From Sipunculus nudus (taxonomy: Eukaryota > Annelida > Sipuncula > Golfingiida > Sipunculidae), in contig CM049311.1 in NCBI GenBank assembly GCA_026874595.1, positions 41,853,676-41,917,675 on the forward strand: 64,000 bases of DNA, read 5' to 3'. The notes beneath the pieces were generated by a model, which was not told the origin of the DNA, searched no databases, and worked only from the letters and a program-made list of their open reading frames with translations. The position numbers and the translations under genes are program-made. Below are positions 1-11,320 of this stretch, one piece after another. How positions within the stretch are numbered: position 1 is the first letter of the stretch; each line of letters opens with the position of its first letter.

Positions 1-265
1 AAGCAAAACCCTCCATTTTTCATTAAAAAAAAATATTGTTACACTTCAAGACAGCCCAAAACAGCAGGTGTTGTTTCATTCAAATTTGGTATATATGGTC
101 CTCGGTATATTTCCTGTGCATTTGCCAGAAATAAGGTCAATATTGCATAACTGTAAGTTTTAGAAATTACAGACCCAGATATAATGTACCTTGTCAGAAC
201 ATGAGGAATTATATTTACCTACTTTACATGTTAACAGTTGAATCTAGAGTGAAATTTGACCAAAA
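1..265 (+). repeat. Family A1 element remnant, truncated by window start
   Basis: Internal part of the family A1 repeat. The sequence parallels other copies at about 8,600-8,800, 9,240-9,480, 11,520-11,760 and 14,630-14,880: a block ending in TGTTACACTTCAAGAC, then CCAGAAAT..GGTCA, then a long AT-rich stretch. No coding capacity is seen. It abuts a second repeat that begins with GAGCTATTGCGATCACCC at 266. Confidence 0.7.
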
Positions 266-463
266 GTAATGAGCTATTGCGATCACCCTTTGTCTGCCCA
301 TCCACCTAACTGTCCGTTAACCAGGCACAAATGGTTACCGCTGGACCTGGAATCTTGTATGAAATGCAGGAACGTCAATGAAATATCTCCTTGAAAACCT
401 GAAATAAGGTGTCTGTCACTCATATCCTCCAAGCTATGGGGCCCTGAAGTACCCCCCAGAATT
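266..463 (+). repeat. Family A2 element, 5' part interrupted by a family B insertion
   Basis: GAGCTATTGCGATCACCC and the following 190 bases match the start of the A2 copy at 47,985-48,180 (GCGATCACCCTTTGTCCGTC, then a TGGCACAAAT block, then CCATATCCT..GAGCTATGGGGC). The match stops at CAGAAT (about 463). It resumes at about 2,174 with GAAAATTTGATACAAC. The intervening 1.7 kb is therefore an insertion (family B copy 1). Confidence 0.75.
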
Positions 464-2173
464 ATTGTATCCGCCAAAACATAGTTTTGTGGACACTATG
501 TTTTTGACCAGGTTCCGCCGCCACCTCATTCATTTCCGGAGAACTCCTCTGAGTCTACTAGACTGATTTTTCCGAAACTTACACCAATCATCGGGTCACA
601 TGTGAACTGGCGCCTAACCAATTCACGTTGACCTCTGACCTTTCCTTCCTTGCCCAGCGTCCTCTTGTGCGTCTGTTTCCACACATAAACCCACATATCT
701 CAGGATCCGTTTCACCAATCAGGAAACAATTTTGTACAAATGTAGCCCTTGGATAGCTTTATAACATAAACAAAAAATGGTGGCGCCACCTGCAACCATG
801 TTTGCACAGTGTCCATTTGTTCTTCTGCCTTGGATTAAAATCACCTGAAATTCGGCATGCGTATACATCCTGGATAGCTTTCTTGATTTTATGACAGGTG
901 GCGCCACCTACATTCACATTCATGCTGCAGACATCCATGCTTATACCTCCGGACTGGTTTGATGTATCTTCCTGAAAATTTGCATGTGTATAGATCTCAC
1001 ATAGCTCTTATCATATGCAAAATGGTGGCTCAACTTGCAACCATTTTTGCACAGCATCCGTCTGTTTGTCTGCCATGGGATAAAATCACTCAAATCTCGG
1101 CAGTGGATTGACATATCTGCCTAAAATTTTGAAGGTTTATACATCTTGGATAGCTTTCTTGATTTTATGAAAGGTGGCGCCACCTACATTCTAGTTTACG
1201 CTGCAGAGATCCAAGCTCATATCTCTGGAACCGTTTGACCAGTTGGGCCAAAATTTTGCATGTGTATAGATCTCACATAGCTCTTTATCATACACAAAAC
1301 TGGAGGGACCACCTGCAACCATTTTTGCACAGCGTCCATCTGTTTGTCTGCCGTGGGCTAAAATCACTCATATCTCAGTAGTGGTTTGACTTATCTGCCT
1401 AAAATTTTACGTGTTTATACATCTTGGATAGCTTTCTTGATTTTTTGGCAGGTGGTGCCACCTTCACTTATGTTAATGCTGTAGACATCCAAGCTTATAT
1501 CTCTGGAACCATTTGACTGATTGGGCCAAAATTTTGCATGTGTTTAGAACTCACATAGTTCTTTATCATATGCAAAACTGGTGGCGCCACCTGCAACCAT
1601 TTTGCACAAGTCCTTCTGTTTCTCTGCTGTTGGATAAAATCACATATATCTCTGCAGTGGTTTGACATATCTGCCTAAAATTTTGCAGGTTTATACATCT
1701 TGGACAGCTATCTTGATTTTATGACAGGTGGCGCCACCTACATTCTAGTTTAAGCTGCAGACATCCAAGCTTATATTTCAGGAACTGTTTGACCGATTTG
1801 GCCAAAATTTTGCATGTGTATAGATCTCACATAGCTCTTTATAATACACAAGACTGGTGGCGCCACCTGCCACAACTTTTGCACAGCATCCTTCTGATTG
1901 TCTGCTGTTGGATAAAATCACTCATATACAAATAGTGCATGGTTTGACTTATCTGCCTTAAATTTTGCATATGTATACAACTTGGACAGCTTTCTGGATT
2001 TTGTGGTAGGTGGCACAACCTACATACACATTTCAGCTGCAGACATCCATGCTAATATGCAACACACCTCACTCAATTTCCCCTTGCCACTCAATCCATG
2101 CCTCATTTCACGCGTTCCACTCTGATTTTGGCAGATACACATAGTTGCTTGTCGACTACCCATATTCTAGTTG
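464..2173 (+). mobile_element. Family B copy 1: non-autonomous, Helentron-associated-like element
   Basis: The element begins near ATTGTATCCGCCAAAAC (467) and ends after CGACTACCCATATTCTAG (about 2,170). A GTATCCGCC motif lies at the 5' end and its inverse, here degenerate (GGCAGATACAC, 2,131), lies near the 3' end, followed by a small hairpin (TAGTTG..CGACTA). Between them are five tandem units of about 277 bp, each with two GGTGGCGCCACC palindromes (exact at 779, 897, 1173, 1580, 1727 and 1856). There is no ORF of note. Inverted subterminal repeats, a 3' hairpin and internal tandem repeats are the plan of Helentron-associated elements (DINE-1-like). That class assignment is inference. Confidence 0.65.
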
Positions 2174-3063
2174 AAAATTTGATACAACAGCTCAAGTATC
2201 TGAACAACTAATGCAATGATCACCAGGATTCTTTACATGCATATTGATCATGGAGTGTTTCATCAGTTCCTGCAGACAGGTGGCGCCACCTGGATTTTAT
2301 GTGAAAATGATTTATATATATATAAATATACATATATACACCTGATTTATGTGATTATAAAAACAATAAAAATACAAAAATGTTTAATATAATATATATA
2401 ATATGTATATAATAAACATTTATTTGTAAATATCATATGAAATATATCATATACACAAATATATATATATATATAAATAATATATATATTGATTATTTGT
2501 TTATCATTAATATATGTTTTACATCATATTTATAATTATGTTAGTTTCAGAACATATATTGAAGGGACACCTGCAATGTAGGGACACTTTGGATCTGTCT
2601 GAAAGGTGTCCCCTCACGGCAGGTACTGCTGTATATATATTTATTTACTTTTATTATGTCTTATTATATTATTATATTCATATATATATATATATATATA
2701 TCACTGAATTAATTGCAATTAATAATATATTTCTCCAGTCCAACAATAACAAGCGTCTCACAGTTGAGATCATATGAACAGCATTAAAACCTATTCAACT
2801 ATAAAACAGTTCAACTATTGTTACAACGTCCACAGCTCAGCAGATCTACTCATATCTCGCGATGTCAGTGCTGCCATCTGTGGGTAGGATTTGTAGCTAT
2901 GGTGATATTATATATTTTATTTTAATAAGGCGACATTATTTGACAGGGGTTTTTTCTTTGAAACCTTGAAGCAGAAAATAAGATGGTTACTTGCCCATCT
3001 GGCAGAAGAGTTTTTAGCGAACCTGTGAGCTTATGCGAGCTAGCATCACCAAAGTTTTTGCAA
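2174..3063. other. Spacer between two inverted family B copies: A2 remnant plus AT-rich DNA
   Basis: Bases 2,174-2,300 continue the interrupted A2 unit and include an exact GGTGGCGCCACC at 2,279. From 2,300 to 2,520 the sequence is AT-microsatellite-like. A short hairpin is formed by GGGACACCT (2,564-2,572) and AGGTGTCCC (2,604-2,612). A second TA run lies at about 2,679-2,700. No gene is recognised; the open frames here are products of AT repeats. Confidence 0.6.
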
Positions 3064-4530
3064 ACTAGAATACGGGTAGTTGACAAGCGACTACGTGTAT
3101 CCGCCAAAATCAGAGTAGGACGGGTGAAGTGAGGCATGGATTGAGTGGCAAGGGGAAATAGAGTTACATGTGTTACATATTAGAATGGATCTGTGCAACA
3201 TAAACATGATTGTAGGTGGCGCCACCTGTTATTGTTGAAGGAGAAACTATCCAAGATGTATACACATGCAAAATTTCAGGTGGAAAAGTCAAACCACTGC
3301 AGAGATATGAGTGATTTTAACCCAAGGCAGACAAACAGATGGACGCTGTGCAAAAATTGCTGCAGGTGGCGCCATCATTTTTGTGTACTTTATAAAGCTA
3401 TCCAAGGGCTACATTTGTGTAATTTTATTTTCCTGATTGGTCAAACGGTTCCCGAGATATGAGCTTGGATGTCTGCAGCGTGAACTTGAATGTAGGTGGA
3501 GCCACCTGTCATAAAATCAAGAAAGCTATGCGGGATGTATACGCATGCCGGATTTCAGGTAATTTGGTCAAACCACAGCAGAGATATGAGTAATTTAACT
3601 CAAGGCAGACAAACAGATGGACGCTGTGCAAAAATGGCTACAGGTGGCGCCACCATTTTTGTGTATGTTATAAAGCTATCCAAGGGCTACATTTGTGTAA
3701 ATTTTTTTTCCTGATTGGTCAAACGGTTCCCGAGATATTAGCTTGGATGTCTGCAGCGTTTACATGAATGTAGGTGGCGCCACCTGTTATAAAATCAAGA
3801 AAGCTATCTAGGATGTATACGCACGCCGAATTTTAGGTGGAAAAGTCAAACCACTGCAGAGATATGAGTGATTTTAACCCGAGGCAGACAAACAGATGGA
3901 CGCTGTGCAAAAATTGCTGCAGGTGGCGCCATCATTTTTGTGTACTTTATAAAGCTATCCAAGGGCTACATTTGTGTAAATTTTTTTCCTGATTGGTCAA
4001 ACGGTTCCCGAGATATGAGCTTGGATGTCTGCAGCGTGAACTTGAATGTAGGTGGAGCCACGTGTCATCAAATCAAGAAAGCTATCAAGGATGTATACGC
4101 ACGCCGAATTTTAGGTGAATTAGTCAAACGACTGCAGAGATATGAGTGATTTTAACCCAAGGCAGATGAACAGATGGACACTGTGCAAACATGGTTGCAG
4201 GTGGCGCCACCTTTTTTTGTGTATGTTATCAAGCTATCCAAGGGCTACATTTGTGTAAAAAAATTTCCCTGATCGGTCAAACGGTTCCTGAGATATGTGG
4301 GTTTATTTGTGGAAACAGATGCACAAACGGACGCTTGGCAGAGAGGAAAGGTCAGAGGTCAAGGCCACTTGGTTAGGCACCAGTTCACATGTGACCCGAT
4401 AATTTTTTTAAGTTTAGGAAATATCCGTCTAGTAGTCTCAGAGGAGTTCTCCGGAAACGAACGCGTCGGCGGTGCGGCAGCGGCGGCGGCGGAACACGGT
4501 CAAAAACATTAATGGCAGATACAATAATCA
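3064..4530 (-). mobile_element. Family B copy 2, inverted relative to copy 1
   Basis: Reverse complement of copy 1. It reads from CTAGAATACGGGTAG (3' end, 3,064) through GTGTATCCGCCAAAATC (3,095) and about four internal units to GGCAGATACAATA (5' end, about 4,526). Exact GGTGGCGCCACC copies lie at 3,215, 3,643, 3,773 and 4,200; three or four other sites are mutated by one base (GGTGGAGCCACC, GGTGGCGCCATC). A GC-rich triplet run (GCGGCGGCGG) lies near 4,480. With copy 1 it makes a foldback-like pair, but each copy has its own termini, so two insertions are the simpler reading. Confidence 0.65.
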
Positions 4531-5450
4531 GTCATCCAAAAAACTATATCGAATTTTGCTTATTTTTTTTCTTACTGTATTTTCTTAGATTTTATAAGGA
4601 AAAAGCTAAAAAAAGCTTTAACAATCTTTTTCTCCGAAACTGTTCAGCCAAATTGTCATATATTTCACAGAAGTGATCCCTGGAACAATCTCTCTCAAGT
4701 GGTTCCAGTTCGGAGATTTTTGGCCGAGTTACAGGAGGTTAAACTTTGTTAACTGTGCAAAAAAGCATATTAAAATTTAAATCTCAGAAACGGCTGTAGC
4801 TATCATCACCAAATTTCATGCCAATGTTGGTCACATAGGTCATATCTGAAATTAAGGTATTGGTGGCGCCACCTGCATCGGCCTTTTTTTGTACAGGGTC
4901 ATCAGTGCCTGTATCATACTGACGTCTACAAAAGACTTCTTCTCTGAAACTAAATGGCCAAATTGTTTAATATCGCACAGAAATAATCCTAGGGTAGTGC
5001 TTTCCAAAGTTTGTTCAAATGGTCTCTTTTCAGTGACTTTTGGCTAAGTTATGGGAAGCTGAATTTAGTCATATGCCATAACAGCCCATTTTAGCTCATT
5101 GGCTACAAAGATCTTCTTCTCAAAAACCACTGGGCCAAATTCTTAAATCTCACACATTAATTATCCTCATATGTTGATAATTCAAGTTTGTTCAAGTGGT
5201 TTTGGTTCAGTGCTTTTTGGCTGAGTTACGGGTAACTGAACTCTTCCTTTATGAGTTATAAACCTGCGAAACGTTTTTCGACTGTTGCCACTGAAGCCAG
5301 TTTGATGAATATTTAACAAGATTAATCCCTACAATAATTCTTACAATAATTTTCATAAATGGTTCCACATGAATGATTTTTGGCAGAATTATGGAGATTG
5401 AATTGAGTCATTTTACCATATATGTTAGTTGTGTGATGCTGTTACATCTA
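4531..5450. repeat. Degenerate tandem repeat, four diverged units
   Basis: Four loosely repeated blocks start near 4,626, 4,932, 5,109 and 5,278. Each contains a TTCTTCTC..AAAC..GGCCAAATT block followed by a TTCAA(A/G)TGGTT block and GATTTTTGGC..GTTA. One GGTGGCGCCACC lies at 4,862. Units of this kind are commonly interspersed in invertebrate genomes. No coding sequence is seen. Confidence 0.6.
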
Positions 5451-5990
5451 GCCTGGCACCAGTTTATCAGCATCTATTGCATCATGCCACTAGACATTTA
5501 GATTTCAGGTTATCTTTGGTTAATATTGAAAAGAAAGTTTTTTTTAAAAGCTTTTAAAAAAAATTAGATTTATGATTTAAGTTATTCACCATACCAGGCG
5601 ATGGGATATTCATGGATATTCAGCTCTCTGTGGCTATATAAATACAACTGTACATGGATTATAAATAATGGGTATCCCTACTTAAGTTAATTCAAGAATT
5701 TGCCATCAATGAGATATATCTGTATTTTAATTTTGCATTCAGTATGCATCTGTAATAATTTTACATGTATTCCTGATTTCTTTTTTTAAAAAAAAAAAGT
5801 CAGGTGTAAATCATTTGTATATTGGGAAAATTAATTACAAAGTTATTACAAGTAGGGACCACTTTTGTGTACAGATGGCAGCACTTGGTTTACCATTGGC
5901 AGATTGCCAGTGCCTTGATGTTGGCCATTAGCCAAGATGATGTCAGCTCTATAAATAGTTTTGGCAAAGTGCCTGGATTGGAAGAAGTGC
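5451..5990. other. AT-rich DNA, nothing recognised
   Basis: No conserved protein, RNA or repeat terminus could be supported. Homopolymer T and A runs lie near 5,560 and 5,783-5,800. Confidence 0.5.
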
Positions 5991-6240
5991 AGCCAGGTAT
6001 AGGTCAGGGGTTCACTCAGTGCAGTTGCTGCATTCTATTTATAGCTTTGGCAGACTGCTCACTACAGATTTGGCACCAAAGTTCAGTCTGGATCTATTTC
6101 TAGCTTTGGCAGACTGCCAATTGTGTCAGATAATGCAACAGGTCAAGAGTTTTCTCAGTGCAGCCAAGTACAGGTCAAAAGTTCACTGAGTCTAGCCAGG
6201 TGCAGGTCAAGAGCTCACTCAGTGCAGTAGCTTGAGGCAG
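5991..6240. repeat. Degenerate minisatellite (AGGTCA..TTCACTCAGTGCAG)
   Basis: Variants of GTCAAGAGTTCACTCAGTGC occur near 6,004, 6,141, 6,174 and 6,207, interleaved with CTTTGGCAGACTGC at 6,044 and 6,104. The units are short (about 30-60 bp) and diverged. The stretch is open in one frame for 93 codons (5,822-6,103), but no domain is recognisable and the repeat explains it. Confidence 0.5.
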
Positions 6241-6374
6241 CAATTTGTCACAGTTCACTCCTAGGCAACTGCCTTACTCACCTAAGCCTCGTCAGCCCAG
6301 TGCATCAAACTCTGGGGAAGTTTGATGTATTGGACTGATATTTTGACCTTTCAATGCGTCTTTGATGGTATTCT

Positions 6375-6645
6375 CATTTACAAGACAGGTACTGCCACCT
6401 ACATTGACTTTTGCAGTGTATGCGCCTGCTTATTTCTACAGAGGAATTAGATACATCAGCGTAAAATTGGGCATGTTTATACATATCGGGTAGCTTTATA
6501 GTGTACAAAACTAGTGGTGCCACCTACAATAATTTTTGCACAGTGAATGGCCCTTCTTATTTCACAGGAGGGGTTTGACTTATCAGTCTGACATTGGGCA
6601 TATGTATACATCACTTCGTTGTATACAAGACTTGTGGTGCCAACT
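6375..6645 (+). repeat. Two diverged family B internal units
   Basis: GGTGCCACCTACAATAATTT (6,515) and GTGGTGCCAACTACAATCAT (6,633) are mutated versions of the family B palindrome region. They are separated by ATGTTTATACAT and GTTTGACTTATC segments that occupy the same positions in intact B units. They lie immediately 5' of family B copy 3. Confidence 0.5.
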
Positions 6646-8178
6646 ACAATCATTGTATCCGCCAAAACAGAGTTTTTTGGATACTATGTTTTCAATCAGA
6701 CTCCCCTGCCGCTTCGACCGCCACTGCCGCATAGGTTTCCCTGGAACTCCTCCGTAACCACTGGGCAGAAATTTTTTAAATTCGGAATTATGATCGGGTC
6801 ACATGTGAACTGCTGGACCCTCGTTTTTGGTTGACCTCTTACCTTTCCTCTATGCCCAGCGTCCGTTTGTGCGTCTGTTTCCAATTATAAACCCATATAT
6901 CTCAGGAACCGTTTTACTGATCAGGCTAAAAATTTTGTACAAATGTACCCCTTGGATAGCTTTATAACAAACACTAAAAATTGTGGCGCCACCTGCAACC
7001 ATTTTTGCACAGCGTCCATCTGTTCATCTCCCTGGGGATAAAATCACATATCCCTGCATTGGTTGGACTTATCCAACTGAAATTTTGCATGTGTATACAT
7101 CCTGGACAGCTTTCTTGATTTTATGACAGGTGGCGCCTCCTACATTAGCGTTTAAGCTGCAGACATCCAAGCTCATATCTCGTGAATCGTTTGACCAGTT
7201 GGGCCAAAATTTTGCATGTTTATAGATCTCCAATAGCTCTTTATAATAAGAAAAAAAAGTGGCGCCACCTTCAAACATTTTTACACATTGGCCATTTGTT
7301 CATCTGCCTTTGGATAAAATTACTCATATCTGGGCAGTGGTTTGACTGATCCACCTGAAATTTTGCAGGTTTATACATCCTTGACAGCTTTCTTGATTTT
7401 ATGACAGGTGGCGCCACCTACATTCACATTTAGGCTGCAGACATCCAAGCTCATATCTCAGACAGCATTTGACCGATTGGGCAAAAAATTTGCATGTTTA
7501 TACATCTTGGACAGCTTTCTTGATTTTGTGGTAGGTGGCGCCACCTACATTTATGTATAAGCTGCAGACATTCAGGCTTATATCTCAGGATTGGTTTGAC
7601 ATATCCCCCTGAAACTTGCATGTGTATAGATCCCACATAGCATTTCATCATACGCAAAACTGGTGGCGCCACCTGCAACCATTTTTGCACAGCATCCGTT
7701 TGTTTGTTTGCCGTGGGATAAAATCACTTGTATCTCGGCAGTGGTTTCACATATCTGCCTAAAATTTTGCTGGTTTATACGTCTTGGATAGCTTTCTTGA
7801 TTTTATGACAGGTGGCGCCACCTACATTCACATTTATGCTGCAGACATCTAAGCTCATATCTCGGGAACCATTTGCGCCACCTGCAATCATTTTTACACA
7901 GCGTCCGTCTGTTTGTTTGGCGTTGGATAAAATCACTTGTATCTCGGCAGTGGTTAGTCATATCTGCCTAAAATTTTGCAGGTTTATACATCTTGGATAG
8001 CTTTCTGGATTTTGTGGCAGGTGGCCCCACCTACATACACATTTGAGCTGCAGACATCAAGGCTGTTATGCAACACACCTCACTCTATTTCCCCTTGCCA
8101 CTCAATCCATGCCTCACTTCACCCGTCCAACTCTGATTTTGGGGGATACACGTAGTCGCTTGTTGACTACTCGTATTT
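6646..8178 (+). mobile_element. Family B copy 3
   Basis: Starts at ATTGTATCCGCCAAAACAG (6,653) and ends near CGTATTTTAG (8,169-8,178). It carries the same 5' unique block as copies 1 and 2 (GATCGGGTCACATGTGAACT at 6,793) and about five internal ~277-bp units. Exact palindromes lie at 7,407, 7,534, 7,662 and 7,811. Near the 3' end it has GGGGGATACACGTAGTCGC, a subterminal inverse of the 5' motif, and the TAGTCG..GACTA hairpin. No ORF is recognised. Confidence 0.65.
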
Positions 8179-8480
8179 TAGTTTTTGTGTTGTGCGCACC
8201 CATGCCAGAATTTCAGCAGTGATGTTTGTTTAATTGTTTCTTGTTCTAAGTGTTTAGTACTTCCATTGTTCATATACATGTTACACATGTTCTTTAAAAG
8301 TAATGGTCAAGCATTGAAGCATTATACCTGGTGTAATCTCATTGCACAGGTTCGCATTAGGCCTTAGGCCTTGTGTATAGATCTCACATAGCTCTTCATC
8401 ATAGGCAAAACTGGTGGCGCCACCTGCAACCATTTTGCATGTTTATAGATCTAACATAGCTCTTTATCATACGCAAAGAC
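8179..8480. other. Unassigned DNA plus a family B fragment
   Basis: Bases 8,179-8,370 match nothing recognised. Bases 8,371-8,480 are a displaced B internal piece (GATCTCACATAGCTCTTCAT, then an exact GGTGGCGCCACC at 8,413), repeated immediately as TAGATCTAACATAGCTC. Confidence 0.5.
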
Positions 8481-10727
8481 CTAGGAATCCAAAATTCGGC
8501 ATAATGTTAGATGTCCCCAAGATCTCCTACCAAGCCGAAAACTGGGTCTTTGCGACTTCGTTCTTTTGAGAAATTAAGGAAAAACCTCAATTTTTTATTA
8601 AAAACCTATTTTAACACTTCAGGACTGCCTAATATCAAAACCACTCATCCGTTTTTCCTCATATTTACCATAAATATTCCTCTATATAGTTCCTATATAC
8701 ATGCCAGAAATTATGTCTGTATTATATAATTTTAAAAAGTTATGGGCCCAAACTTAGTGCATTTTGTAAAAAATTAGGAAAGATATTTGATCACTTAACA
8801 CAAAACATGTTAAAGCTATGGACTTTTCTACAGTAATATAACTTTAATTAATCAAAATTAAATTGTTTACCCAAAATAAGTTCAAAATCTTTTAAATTTT
8901 TTAAAATATTAACAAAAATAAAAAATTTGTACCTTTAATTTTGCCCAACTTTGACCGTGGCACATTTTTTTCCTGTAATTTAATTTTCACAGCATGTTTT
9001 TGTTAGCATTTTGTCTGTTAACACCTAAAATTTGAAACCAGTTGATCAAAAACTGTAGATTTTATTCAAGTTTTCAAGCACCATGTAACATATCGTTTAC
9101 ATCAAGCTAGTGTTATGCAGTTTGCAAGAGCTCAGCTCCCCAGCTTCAGCTCTCGTTTCTAAAATTTGGCATACAATTAGATGTCTCCAAAATCTCTACC
9201 ATGCCAAGAATTTGGTCACTAGGACTTAATACCTTCGAGATAATAATGAAAAACTTCGTTTTTCCATTACAAACCCATTGTTACACTTCAAGACTGCCTA
9301 ATATCAAAACTACTGATCTGACTTTAATCATATATAATATACATCTTTTTCTATACATTTTCTATGCACATACCAGATGTCAGTATTGCGTAATTGTTTT
9401 AAGTTATGGGCCCAAACATAATGCACTTTGTAAAAAAATCAAGAAATATATTTACTCCCTTAACAAGGGGATTGCTGAATCTAGAGATTTTTTGTCAGGG
9501 ATGTAACATTATTTAATCAAGATTCAATTGAATACCCAAAATTAGTTCTGAATTTTTCAAATTTTATAAGTTATTAGTATAAATATAAAATTAGTACCTT
9601 AAATTTTGCCCAACTTTATCCATTGCACGTTTGTTCTCTGTGAGCACTGTTGATATAATTTTCATATCTTGCACACATAAGGATTTCAGCTTTTTAGTTT
9701 AGAAAGCTGAAAGAAATTGGCCAAAAATTGTAGCTTTTATTAATGTTTTTATGAGACCATGTCAGACCTTGACTCTCTCCAGCCCCTCTTGAGTCACCTG
9801 TATGTTGACCTTGTTGAACTTTCAGCAAATAATGCATGCTTGAGGTGAGACATACACTGAGGCAGCCTGGCAGCTTATGGCCAGCCACAGTTGATCCAGG
9901 TGTCCAACCCAACTCATCTAGTAGTTTTAACCAACAGCATAACAATAAACAATAAATTAATAAATTTTTATTGTTTTTTAATAACAAATTAAAGAAAAAT
10001 AGAAAAGGAATTTGTTAGTTTATAATAACAGGAAATTAACTTGCAGTTACTGATGATATAAGAATCTTGTATCGATGGATAGAATGTCATGTATTCCAAA
10101 TAACACCATGCAGTCACCTATGGTATTTTTCAGTGAAATTTTAATGATAAAAAGGTAAATCATATGATTCATTACTAATCATAAAGGATCATATGAAGGA
10201 AATTAATGATAGACAAAGATGCAGTTGATAATAGTAATCTAGATTCCTACTGTGTCTAGTGTGTACATTGATGTGAAATCAGTCCAAAATGAATATATTA
10301 CATTTAATTTTTTAAATATAAATAAAAGCCATAAAACCAGGTACTTATGATCATTATTCAAATTTGTGAATTTTGTATATTCTGGATTCCCAACATCATT
10401 GTTTGGTGAAAACTGTGCGATTGTATTTAAATACGAATATGAATATGTACTCCATCATAAAATTTCTTGCATAAAGAATGGGAATTCAGGTAAAAATGAA
10501 AGTATATGAATACCAGTGCAAATAATTTAAATGTATTCATGAATGCATTCATGAATATATTCTTTAATTATATTTTAATAATCATTTCAGTTATATTTCA
10601 TTTTAAAAAATTACGATTCTCTTATTATTTTTAATAAAAATTATATTTGGGACAATATTTGTAATTTTTTTTTAATAAATAGTTATCATATATAACAGCT
10701 GAGCGTCGTGACCCATAGGTCCCTTGT
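8481..10727 (+). mobile_element. Family A1 element, 5' truncated, two internal units
   Basis: Unit 1 begins at AGGAATCCAAAATTCGGC (8,484) and unit 2 at about 9,160. Each holds TGTCCCCAAGATCTCCTACC-like, CACTTCA(A/G)GACTGCCTAATA and GTTATGGGCCCAAAC blocks about 680 bp apart. The 3' end is CAGCTGAGCGTCGTGACCCA at 10,696, followed by TAGGTCCCTTGT. The 5' hairpin is missing, probably lost to the adjoining B fragment. The translated frames hold no known domain. Confidence 0.65.
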
Positions 10728-10730
10728 ATG

Positions 10731-11177
10731 ATAGTTGGCGCCACCTTCATTCACGTTTACTCTGCAGACATCTAAGCTCATATCTCGGGAACCGTTTGCC
10801 CGATTGGGCAAAAATTTTGCATGTTCATAGTTCTAACATAGCGCTTTATCATAGGCAAAACTGGTGGCGCCACCTGCAACCACTAATGCACAGCGTCCAT
10901 CTGTTCATCTGCCTTAGGATAAAATCACTCATATCTCAGCAGTAGTTTGACTTATCCACCTGAAATTTTCCAGGTTTATACATCCTGGACAGTTTTCTCG
11001 AATTTATGACAGGTGGCACCACCTACATTCACGTTTAAGCTGCAGACATCCATGCTAATATGCAACACACCTCACTCTTTTCCCCTTGCCACTTAATCCA
11101 TGCCTCACTTCACCCGTCCCACTCTGATTTCTGCGGATACACATAGTCGTTTGTCGACTACCCATATTCTGGTTTTA
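10731..11177 (+). mobile_element. Family B copy 4, 3' portion only
   Basis: Begins inside an internal unit (TTGGCGCCACC), has an exact palindrome at 10,863, and ends with the standard B 3' block: CCTCACTTCACCCGTCCCAC, GCGGATACACATAGTCG, hairpin, CCCATATTCTGG. It abuts the 3' end of the preceding A1 element. Confidence 0.6.
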
Positions 11178-11320
11178 AAATGTCCTAGTCTCAAACTTGC
11201 AGGTCGGAAACGTCCATTTTGCTGAAATCATAATGACTAAGGTAGATATGCAGGACTTAAGAGGATCAATATTAAATTTAAAAAATAAACCTCCATTCAT
11301 ACTGCTAAACTTGGCACAAG

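Noticed and set aside
464-4530. Single classical foldback transposon spanning both inverted B copies
   Set aside because: Each copy has its own 5' and 3' termini and other copies occur singly (6,646 and 10,731), so two separate insertions explain it better.
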